From Microbacterium sp. (lineage in GTDB: Bacteria > Actinomycetota > Actinomycetes > Actinomycetales > Microbacteriaceae), in contig JAITUD010000384.1 in the NCBI GenBank assembly GCA_031286555.1, positions 1-11,758 of the forward strand: 11,758 bases of DNA. The letters run 5' to 3'. The position numbers were made by a program, and so were the translations under genes. Below, piece by piece: positions 1-5,994 of the stretch (the stretch's first letter is position 1; each line of letters starts with the position of its first letter). The notes beneath the pieces are model-generated. The model was given only the letters and a program-made list of their open reading frames with translations, ran no database searches and was not told the DNA's origin.

Positions 1-785
1 ATCCGGGGCGGCGTGAGGTCGTGCTCGGTGAGCACCTGGATCGCGCCGACGCCGATGAGGTTGTTGCCGGCGACCACGGCATCGGGTGGCTCGGGCAGCG
101 CCAGCAGCTCCTCCATCACCGCGCGGCCGCCGTCGACGCGGAACGACGAGAAGCGCAGCAGGTCCTCGGGAACGGCGACACCGGCGTTCCGATGCGCGAG
201 CCGCCACCCCTCGGCACGATCCGCGGAGGTCTCGATGTTCTCCGGTCCGCCGATGTACGCGACGCGGCGGTGCGTCTCTAGCAGGTGCGCGGTGGCCTGG
301 CGTCCAGCATCCCGGTTCGCCATGACCACGCCGTCGATGTCGTACCCGGTGCTGCGGTCGACCGCGACGACCGGGCGCCCCGTGGCGAGGATCGCGTCGA
401 GGCTTGTGTGGTCGGAGGCGGCGGCCAGGATCACGCCCGACATGTTCTCCGCCATCGCGATGCGGAGATAGGTCGACTCCTTCTCGATCTGCGCGTCCGA
501 GTTGCACAGCACGACCGAGTACCCGGCCTCGCTCGCGACATCCTCGACGCCACGCGCCATCTCGGTGAAGTAGGGGTTCTCGATGTCGGGGATGACGAGG
601 GCGATGACCTCGGAGCTCTGCCTGCGCAGCGTGCGCGCGGCGCGGTTCGGGGTGAAGTTCAGCTGCTTGGCGGCGCTGCGCACCGCGGTGACCTTGGAAT
701 CGGACACCCCCGCGCCGTTGAACACGCGCGAAACCGTCGCCGGGGACACCCCGGCGAGCTGCGCGACGTCGTAGATCGTGGACAC
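1..785 (-). CDS. LacI-family transcriptional regulator (partial, C-terminus outside window)
   Basis: This is a sugar-responsive DNA-binding repressor, probably the local regulator of the divergent glycan operon. The N-terminus (STIYDVAQLAGVSPATVSRV, residues 2-21) is a textbook LacI helix-turn-helix, and the hinge helix region NRAARTLRR follows. The periplasmic-binding-protein-like effector domain then starts with VIALVIPDIENPYF. The 261 visible codons lack roughly the last 70 residues of a usual LacI protein, because the gene runs off the left edge. The start is GTG at 785-783, preceded by GGGGGAG with only two bases between; the ATG at 796 is out of frame. The gene is divergent from the GH172 operon, and an 18-base palindrome lies between them. 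The family call is certain. The effector, perhaps a pentose or short oligosaccharide, is inference. Confidence 0.95.
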   Translation of the reverse strand, partial: MSTIYDVAQLAGVSPATVSRVFNGAGVSDSKVTAVRSAAKQLNFTPNRAARTLRRQSSEVIALVIPDIENPYFTEMARGVEDVASEAGYSVVLCNSDAQIEKESTYLRIAMAENMSGVILAAASDHTSLDAILATGRPVVAVDRSTGYDIDGVVMANRDAGRQATAHLLETHRRVAYIGGPENIETSADRAEGWRLAHRNAGVAVPEDLLRFSSFRVDGGRAVMEELLALPEPPDAVVAGNNLIGVGAIQVLTEHDLTPPR

Positions 786-800
786 GGCTCCCCCATGACT

Positions 801-815
801 TGTACTGTCAGCACA
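801..815. promoter_or_regulatory. Odd-centred imperfect palindrome in the divergent promoter region
   Basis: The sequence TGTACTG-T-CAGCACA has half-sites that match at six of seven positions around a single central base. It lies 16 bases before the lacI-type start codon and just upstream of the better LacI-type operator. It could be a second regulator site or a feature of the regulator's 5' leader, but short palindromes also arise by chance. No binding protein can be assigned. Confidence 0.3.
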
Positions 816-824
816 CAATATCGC

Positions 825-842
825 GTTGAAATCGATTGCAAC
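825..842. promoter_or_regulatory. Putative LacI-family operator
   Basis: GTTGAAATC/GATTGCAAC is an 18-base palindrome with one mismatched pair and a central CG, the usual layout of LacI-family operators. It sits between the divergent regulator and the GH172 gene and overlaps the likely -35 hexamer of the plus-strand promoter. A bound repressor would therefore block the operon, and possibly also its own gene. The regulator's recognition residues are not read here against known operators, so the match is structural only. Confidence 0.7.
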
Positions 843-864
843 AGGCCGGCCGAATCGGTACTGT
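836..864 (+). promoter_or_regulatory. Putative sigma-70-type promoter of the GH172 operon
   Basis: TTGCAA (836-841) and TACTGT (859-864) are separated by 17 bases and resemble -35 and -10 boxes. This places transcription start near 870, about 30 bases before the GH172 start codon. The -35 box lies inside the LacI-type palindrome. Actinobacterial promoters are often degenerate, so this is a best candidate and not a certain call. Confidence 0.45.
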
Positions 865-888
865 GGCGAACATCCCAACCGTCGACAC

Positions 889-893
889 GAGGA
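889..893 (+). promoter_or_regulatory. Ribosome-binding site of the GH172 gene
   Basis: GAGGA lies nine bases before the ATG at 903. It supports this start over the long open frame that continues upstream through the promoter and the antisense of the regulator. Confidence 0.6.
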
Positions 894-902
894 TGTGCAC
901 GC

Positions 903-2024
903 ATGCCCGACCTGAACTCGATCTCCGCGCTCCGCCGGGTGCAGACCCGTTCGATCTCCCCGGAGAACTTCGACGGCGCCGTCGGCGGCGGCGGGCGGGC
1001 CACCGACGGAACCGGCGCGGACTGCGCGCGGGACCTCGGCCCCGGCTGGAAGATCTCTCCCAGCGTCGACATCAAGGCCGGAGAGACCTTCGAACTGGCA
1101 TCCATCACCGGCGCCGGCAAGATCACGCACATCTGGATCACCACGCACACCGACAACTGGCGAACCCTCATCCTGCGCGCGTTCTGGGACGGCGCCGAGG
1201 AGCCGGCCGTCGAGGTGCCCTACGGCGACTTCTTCTGCAACGGCTGGGGCGTGTTCGCGCAGGTGAACTCGCAGGCGATCGCGGCCAACCCACACGGCGG
1301 CTTCAACTCGTACTGGCCGATGCCGTTCCGTGACGGCGCACGCCTCACCGTCGAGAACACCTCGACGGTCGACGTGCGCGTCTACTACCAGGTCACCTAC
1401 GAGACCGGCGGCGACCACTCGAACGACGGCTACTTCCACGCGCAATGGCGCCGGTCGAACCCGCTGGAGGAGCTCACCCCGCACGTGATCCTCGAGGGCA
1501 TCGAGGGCCAGGGGCAGTACGTCGGAACCTATATCGCCTGGGGCGTAAACTCCAACGGCTGGTGGGGCGAGGGCGAGATCAAGTTCTACCTCGACGACGA
1601 TGACGAGTACCCCACGATCTGCGGCACCGGCACCGAGGACTACTTCGGCGGCGCGTGGAACTTCGACATCCCCGGCCAGGGATACACGGCGTTCTCGACT
1701 CCCTACCTCGGAATGCCGCAGGTGATCCGCCCCGACGGACTGTACGTCAGCCAGCAGCGCTTCGGCATGTACCGCTGGCATCTGCAGGACCCGATCCACT
1801 TCGCCACCGGCATCCCGAAGGTCGACATCCAGGCGCTCGGCTGGCGCAGCGGCTGGCGCTACCTGCCGCTGCGCGACGACATCGCGTCGACCGCGATGTT
1901 CTATCTGGACCGCCCGACGGCGCGACGGCCGAAGACCCCCAGCGCGGACGACATGGAGGTGCACCTAGGATCCGCTCCGGTTCCCGACATCGGTGCGACG
2001 CCTCCGCGGGAGCCGCAGTCATGA
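903..2024 (+). CDS. DUF2961 / glycoside hydrolase family 172 protein, cytoplasmic
   Basis: This 373-residue protein has the DUF2961 (GH172) signatures in order: GAGKITHIWITT (70-81), RAFWDGAEEPAVEVPYGDFF (92-111), FNSYWPMPF (134-142), YYQVTYE (161-167), GEGEIKFYLDDDDEYPT (222-238) and GTGTEDYFGGAWNF (241-254). E225 (or E223) and E245 are the likely acid/base and nucleophile by analogy with characterised family members. Known GH172 enzymes are exo-alpha-D-arabinofuranosidases acting on mycobacterial D-arabinan and alpha-D-fructofuranosidases/difructose dianhydride I synthases. There is no signal peptide, so the enzyme probably trims imported oligosaccharides in the cytoplasm. It is the first gene of the operon, directly behind the operator, and its TGA overlaps the next ATG by four bases. 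The family is clear; the choice between D-arabinofuranose and fructofuranose is inferred from the neighbouring DUF4185 gene. Confidence 0.93.
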   Translation: MPDLNSISALRRVQTRSISPENFDGAVGGGGRATDGTGADCARDLGPGWKISPSVDIKAGETFELASITGAGKITHIWITTHTDNWRTLILRAFWDGAEEPAVEVPYGDFFCNGWGVFAQVNSQAIAANPHGGFNSYWPMPFRDGARLTVENTSTVDVRVYYQVTYETGGDHSNDGYFHAQWRRSNPLEELTPHVILEGIEGQGQYVGTYIAWGVNSNGWWGEGEIKFYLDDDDEYPTICGTGTEDYFGGAWNFDIPGQGYTAFSTPYLGMPQVIRPDGLYVSQQRFGMYRWHLQDPIHFATGIPKVDIQALGWRSGWRYLPLRDDIASTAMFYLDRPTARRPKTPSADDMEVHLGSAPVPDIGATPPREPQS

Positions 2025-2767
2025 CGCACGCGACCTACCCCTCCCTCGCCGGACGGCTCGTCGTCGTCACCGGCGGCGGGCGCGGGATCGGACTCGAGAC
2101 CGTGCGCCGATTCCTCGAGCAGGGATGCCGCGTGGTGGTGCTCGACCTGGCGATGACCTCGGACGACGTGGATGCCGAGTTCGTGCAGGTCGATGTGACG
2201 GATGCCGCGGCCGTGGCATCCGTCGCATCCGACATCGCCGCCCGTCTCGGAGCCCCCGATGTGGTGCTGAACGCCGCCGGGATCGTGCGCTCGGCCGCCG
2301 CGGAGGACATGTCGGCGGAAGACTGGCGGCGGGTGGTCGACATCGACCTGAACGGAACCTTCTACGTCTGCCAGGCCTTCGGGCGGCTGATGCTCGAGGC
2401 CGGCCGCGGCTCGATCGTGAACATCGCTTCGATGAGCGGCTCGATCAGCAACTTCCCGCAGAAGCAGTCGAGCTACAACGCCGCGAAGGCCGGCGTCGTG
2501 CACCTCACGAAGACGCTGGCCGGCGAGTGGGCCGACCGCGGTGTGCGGGTGAACTCCGTGTCGCCCGGATACATCGCGACCGATCTGACCGCACAGGTGC
2601 TGGCCGACGATCCCGCGCTCGGCGAGACCTGGCGCGAGCGCACCCCGATGGGCCGGCTCGGCACGCCCGACGAGGTCGCGTCGGTGATCCTCTTCCTGGC
2701 CTCCGACGAGTCGAGCTTCATGACCGGGTCGGACGTCATCGCCGACGGCGGCTACACGGTCTGGTGA
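2021..2767 (+). CDS. Short-chain dehydrogenase/reductase (SDR), NAD-type, probable sugar or polyol oxidoreductase
   Basis: This 248-residue classical SDR has the nucleotide-binding TGGGRGIG motif at 17-24. An aspartate at residue 42, at the end of the second strand, favours NAD(H) over NADP(H). It also has NAAG at 84-87 and the full catalytic tetrad N111, S139, Y152 and K156 (YNAAK). SPGYIATDLT at 181-190 is the usual post-catalytic segment. The C-terminus DGGYTVW resembles sugar and polyol dehydrogenases. The ATG overlaps the GH172 stop by four bases (ATGA), so the two genes are probably translationally coupled. In this context it may oxidise the monosaccharide freed by GH172, for example D-arabinose, or a derived pentitol. 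That substrate is inference; the fold and catalytic residues are read directly. Confidence 0.92.
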   Translation: MTHATYPSLAGRLVVVTGGGRGIGLETVRRFLEQGCRVVVLDLAMTSDDVDAEFVQVDVTDAAAVASVASDIAARLGAPDVVLNAAGIVRSAAAEDMSAEDWRRVVDIDLNGTFYVCQAFGRLMLEAGRGSIVNIASMSGSISNFPQKQSSYNAAKAGVVHLTKTLAGEWADRGVRVNSVSPGYIATDLTAQVLADDPALGETWRERTPMGRLGTPDEVASVILFLASDESSFMTGSDVIADGGYTVW

Positions 2768-3267
2768 TGACCACTTCGCTGCCCACGACGCTTCCCGGCG
2801 TGACGATCCGTCCGCTCGGCGGCGCGGACGCGGCGGAACTGCACACGCTGATCACCGCGAATCGTGACCATCTCACGCGCAATGGGGACTTTGGCGATCT
2901 CGTCGCCGAGGATCGCAGCGGCATCGAGAAGATGTTGCGACGCGACGACGTCGCAGGATTCTTGTTCGGCGTCTTCGACGGGGATCGGCTCGCTGGTGTC
3001 GTGAGCCTCGTACCGGTCGCGCCGCCGAAGTACGGCTGCGGCTACTGGCTTGCCGCGTCGGCCACCGGTCATGGCCTGGCCACCGAGGCGCTGCGGTCCC
3101 TGGTCATGTACGCGCGGGACGCCTGGGTCGCTACCGACATCTTTGCCGGTGTCACGCACGGCAATGCCTCGAGCATCGCTGTGCTCGAACGGGTCGGATT
3201 CACGAGATCCGAGGAATTCGAGACCTACTCACGGTTCCATCTGTCGCTGGACCGCAGGGTGACGTGA
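2767..3267 (+). CDS. GNAT-family N-acetyltransferase (RimJ/RimL-like)
   Basis: This 166-residue protein opens with TIRPLGGADAAELHTLI (13-29), the usual beginning of RimJ/RimL-type acetyltransferases. The acetyl-CoA loop is TGHGLATEALRSL (100-112), and NASSIAVLERVGF (133-145) is the typical motif B segment. The start ATG overlaps the SDR stop by one base (TGATG); a GTG directly before it is possible. Members transfer acetyl groups to protein N-termini, amino sugars, antibiotics or other amines, and nothing here fixes the acceptor. Its role inside a glycan operon is unclear. It carries more T- and A-ending codons (TTT, TTG, AAT) than its neighbours, which may mean later insertion into the operon. 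Confidence 0.9.
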   Translation: MTTSLPTTLPGVTIRPLGGADAAELHTLITANRDHLTRNGDFGDLVAEDRSGIEKMLRRDDVAGFLFGVFDGDRLAGVVSLVPVAPPKYGCGYWLAASATGHGLATEALRSLVMYARDAWVATDIFAGVTHGNASSIAVLERVGFTRSEEFETYSRFHLSLDRRVT

Positions 3268-4385
3268 TGAACGGTCGCGCGGGTCGGCGAGGTGCGGCAG
3301 CGGCAGGGCTCCTGACTGTGGCCGTCCTCGTCGCGGGCTGCGCATTCTCATCCGAGCCGATCACCTCCGCATCGGTGGCGGATGCCCCGACCGCGATCGG
3401 TATCTCGGACGGCGATCTGTGGCCGAACTGCTGGTCGGGCGACGGCGCGCTGTACGCCGCGAACGGCGACGGCGCGGGGTTCGGCAGCATCACGAGCGAC
3501 ATCGTGATGAACCGGATCGACGGGTCACCGGCGTCCGGCCTGACCGGCGAAGGGCTTGCGACCGGCGACGAACTCGGGCAGGTGTGGACCGCCGAAGAAG
3601 GCTACACCCGCAAGCCGACCGGCATGCTGTGCATCGGCGACTCGCTGTATCGGGCGGTGCAGGATCTCGCGCCCGACTTCAACGCGGCCCCGAACGCGAC
3701 GATCGCGCGCAGCGACGATCACGGGAAGACCTGGTCGTGGAAAACCGACGCGCCGATGTTCGCCGACGGGGCGTTCACGACGATCTGGTTCGCCGACTAC
3801 GGCAAAGACGCGGAGCGGCGTCCCGAGAAGGAGTACGTCTACGCCTACGGTCTGGACGGCAACTGGCGTGACTCGTTCACCGACACCGTGCCCGATCCGA
3901 CCGAGCTGTTCCTCGCGCGGGTCCCGGTGAAGTCCGTGCAGGATGCCGCCGCGTGGGAGTTCTACGCCGGCCCTTCGTCGAGCTCAGGGACCGGGGACCC
4001 GACGTGGACAGCTGACATCACGAAGAAGAAGCCGGTGCTGGTCGACGATCGCCGTGTGCACGACCTGAGCGTGCTGTCGCAGGGCGGGGTGACCTATCTG
4101 CCGAAGCACGACCGCTACGTCTACACCTCCTGGACCGAGTACACCTTCGAGTTCTACGAGGCGCCGCAGCCCTGGGGTCAGTGGAAGACGTTCCTCTCCG
4201 AGGACTTCGGCGAATACCCGTGGCAGGAGGACCGGATCGGCGGCTACGGCACGACGATCCCGTCGAAGTTCATCGCTGAGGACGAGAAGACGATGTGGGT
4301 GCAGTCCAACGTGTGCCCGTGCGCGCCGGCGGGCGTGAGCTCGTACTGGTTCGGGCTGAGGGAGATGACGCTCGGTGATGGCTGA
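3267..4385 (+). CDS. Lipoprotein five-bladed beta-propeller (DUF4185-like), putative cell-surface glycosidase
   Basis: This 372-residue protein starts with a basic n-region (GRAGRRG), a hydrophobic stretch and a lipobox LVAGC with the lipidated cysteine at 25, so it should be anchored outside the membrane. The mature part looks like a five-bladed propeller. It has DGDLWPNCWSGDGALY (48-63) and GDGAGFG (67-73). An Asp-box SDDHGKTW is at 149-156, and VPDPTELFLARVP (208-220) and WTEYTFEFYEAPQPWGQW (289-306) follow. These echo the DUF4185 protein at the operon's end, although the relation is distant. The acidic residues D49 and D68 are candidate catalytic positions by position only. The preferred start is ATG 3267, overlapping the GNAT stop by one base; GTG 3264 would add one residue. 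It is closely similar to the next gene but lacks that gene's C-terminal domain. Hydrolase activity is inferred. Confidence 0.8.
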   Translation: MNGRAGRRGAAAAGLLTVAVLVAGCAFSSEPITSASVADAPTAIGISDGDLWPNCWSGDGALYAANGDGAGFGSITSDIVMNRIDGSPASGLTGEGLATGDELGQVWTAEEGYTRKPTGMLCIGDSLYRAVQDLAPDFNAAPNATIARSDDHGKTWSWKTDAPMFADGAFTTIWFADYGKDAERRPEKEYVYAYGLDGNWRDSFTDTVPDPTELFLARVPVKSVQDAAAWEFYAGPSSSSGTGDPTWTADITKKKPVLVDDRRVHDLSVLSQGGVTYLPKHDRYVYTSWTEYTFEFYEAPQPWGQWKTFLSEDFGEYPWQEDRIGGYGTTIPSKFIAEDEKTMWVQSNVCPCAPAGVSSYWFGLREMTLGDG

Positions 4386-5955
4386 CGCACACCCGATCGT
4401 GGACGGGGTGCCGGTGAATCCGGCATCCGCTCCGCTGCGACTGCGGATCGCGCACGTCGATCAGGCGAACACGGTGCTCACCGCGAGCGACGGCGACCTC
4501 TGGCCCTCAGCCTGGGCGTCCGACGGCGCGCTCTATGCCGCCGCCGGCGACGGCACCGGCTTCGCCAAGCACGGCTGGAGCGACATCCTGGTGAACCGCA
4601 TCGGCGGGATGCCGCGGACCGGTCTGACCGGCGAGCGCCTTGCGGACGGCGACGCCGTCGCACCGATCTGGGATCGCGAGCGCTTCAACCGCAAGCCGAC
4701 CGGCATGGTGTGCGTGCGCCAGGGCGACCACGACGTGCTGTTCCTCGCCGTGCAGGACCTGCGCTGCGGGGATTCGCCCGACACCTTCAATGAGGCGCAC
4801 GCCGCGACCGTCGTCCGCAGCGATGACCTCGGCCGCACCTGGACCTGGCCCGATGAGCCGATGTTCCGCGACCACGTCTTCACGACGGTTATGTTCCTCG
4901 ATCTGGGGCAGGCGAACGGGGGCTCGTCGTGGGTGTACGCCTACGGGACCGACGGCAATTGGCGCACCTCGTTCTCGAAGCGGGTACCCGACCCGACAGA
5001 GCTCTTCCTCGGGCGAGTGCCGGCCGACCGGGTGCAGGACATCGATGCGTGGGAGTTCTACGCCGGTGATGCGGGGTGGACCGCGGACATCGCGCAGAAG
5101 CGTCCCGTGCTCGTGGACGAGCGGCGGTTCTACCCGACCCCCGCCTTCGGCATGAGCGCGCACGACTTCACCTGCATCGCGCAGGGATCGGTGGTGTGGA
5201 ACCCCGGTCTCGGCCGCTATCTGTACTCCACCTGGAGCGAGTACACCTTCGAGTTCTTCGAGGCTCCGGCGCCGTGGGGCCCGTGGCGGCTGCTGCACAG
5301 CCACGACTTCGGGCACTTCCCCTGGCATGGTCCGCGGTCGCCGTTGGCGAAGCACGGCGGCTACGCGCCGACGATCCCTTCGAAGTACATCTCGCCCGAC
5401 GGCACCGAGATGTGGCTGCAGAGCAACTGGTTCGTGCCCGCGTCGTCGCGCGGCGGACGCGCATACTGCTTCGGGCTGCGGCGGGTGCGGTTCGATCCGG
5501 GGTCGGATGCCGCGGTGCCGGCAGCCGGGAATCTGGCGGTGGACGGGTCGCCGCTGGTGTCCCGGGTGCGCGAGGGGCAGGAATGCGTGCTGAACGACGG
5601 CGACCGGACGATCGCGGAGGATTCCGCCTTCGGCCCCGGCACCGGAGAGGATGTCTGGGGCTACGAGTGGGCCGCGCCGCGGCGGATGTCCCGCCTCGTG
5701 TACGCACCGGGACCGCAGGACTCGCTGGGCGGCTGGTTCGCCTCGGCGCCCCGCGTCGAGATGCGGGTCGACGGCGAATGGTCCGCCGTGGACGCCACGG
5801 TGTCACCGCCGTACCCGACCGACTTCACCGCCCTCGAGTACGACGAGTACGTCTTCGACTTCCCGCCCGTCGTCGCCGACGGCATCCGCCTGATCGGCGA
5901 ACCGGGCGGCCCGATGCGCTTCACCTCGATCTCCGAGCTGGAGGTCTGGGCCTGA
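4378..5955 (+). CDS. Leaderless paralogous beta-propeller with C-terminal discoidin-like domain
   Basis: This protein has 525 residues. Residues about 35-372 align throughout with the preceding lipoprotein: DGDLWPSAWASDGALY (38-53), GDGTGF (57-62), Asp-box SDDLGRTW (148-155), VPDPTELFLGRVP (203-215) and WSEYTFEFFEAPAPWGPW (286-303). Residues about 384-525 form an added F5/8 type C (discoidin/CBM32-like) domain. It begins NLAVDGSPLVS, passes through WGYEWAAPRRMSRLVY and ends FTSISELEVW. The N-terminus has no signal peptide, and an in-frame TGA at 4366-4368 leaves no room for one upstream. The start overlaps the previous stop by eight bases, so it is probably translationally coupled. It may act on imported glycan in the cytoplasm, although discoidin domains usually occur outside cells. 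The function of this pair is not established; a DUF4185-like or related glycosidase is the best guess. Confidence 0.8.
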   Translation: MADAHPIVDGVPVNPASAPLRLRIAHVDQANTVLTASDGDLWPSAWASDGALYAAAGDGTGFAKHGWSDILVNRIGGMPRTGLTGERLADGDAVAPIWDRERFNRKPTGMVCVRQGDHDVLFLAVQDLRCGDSPDTFNEAHAATVVRSDDLGRTWTWPDEPMFRDHVFTTVMFLDLGQANGGSSWVYAYGTDGNWRTSFSKRVPDPTELFLGRVPADRVQDIDAWEFYAGDAGWTADIAQKRPVLVDERRFYPTPAFGMSAHDFTCIAQGSVVWNPGLGRYLYSTWSEYTFEFFEAPAPWGPWRLLHSHDFGHFPWHGPRSPLAKHGGYAPTIPSKYISPDGTEMWLQSNWFVPASSRGGRAYCFGLRRVRFDPGSDAAVPAAGNLAVDGSPLVSRVREGQECVLNDGDRTIAEDSAFGPGTGEDVWGYEWAAPRRMSRLVYAPGPQDSLGGWFASAPRVEMRVDGEWSAVDATVSPPYPTDFTALEYDEYVFDFPPVVADGIRLIGEPGGPMRFTSISELEVWA

Positions 5956-5961
5956 CAGGAC

Positions 5962-5977
5962 GTCGCCGACCGGCGAC
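5962..5977 (+). other. Short hairpin between the propeller and DUF4185 genes
   Basis: GTCGCC-GACC-GGCGAC is a small perfect stem in the 39-base gap before the DUF4185 start, with no T-run after it. It ends five bases before the ribosome-binding site. It could slow translation or mark an mRNA processing point, but stems this short are common in GC-rich DNA. Confidence 0.25.
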
Positions 5978-5982
5978 TCGAG

Positions 5983-5988
5983 AAAGGA
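5983..5988 (+). promoter_or_regulatory. Ribosome-binding site that decides the DUF4185 start
   Basis: AAAGGA lies six bases before the ATG at 5995 but directly abuts the in-frame ATG at 5989. The downstream ATG is therefore the better start. The difference is two residues and does not change the signal peptide. Confidence 0.65.
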
Positions 5989-5994
5989 ATGGCA

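Noticed and set aside
285..902. An N-terminal extension of the GH172 frame through the promoter region
   Set aside because: It is antisense to the LacI gene, passes through the operator and promoter, and contains no conserved motif. The ATG at 903 has a good ribosome-binding site.
659..1171. A minus-strand frame overlapping the start of the LacI and GH172 genes
   Set aside because: It has no motifs, conflicts with both the operator region and GH172, and is typical of GC-rich antisense frames.
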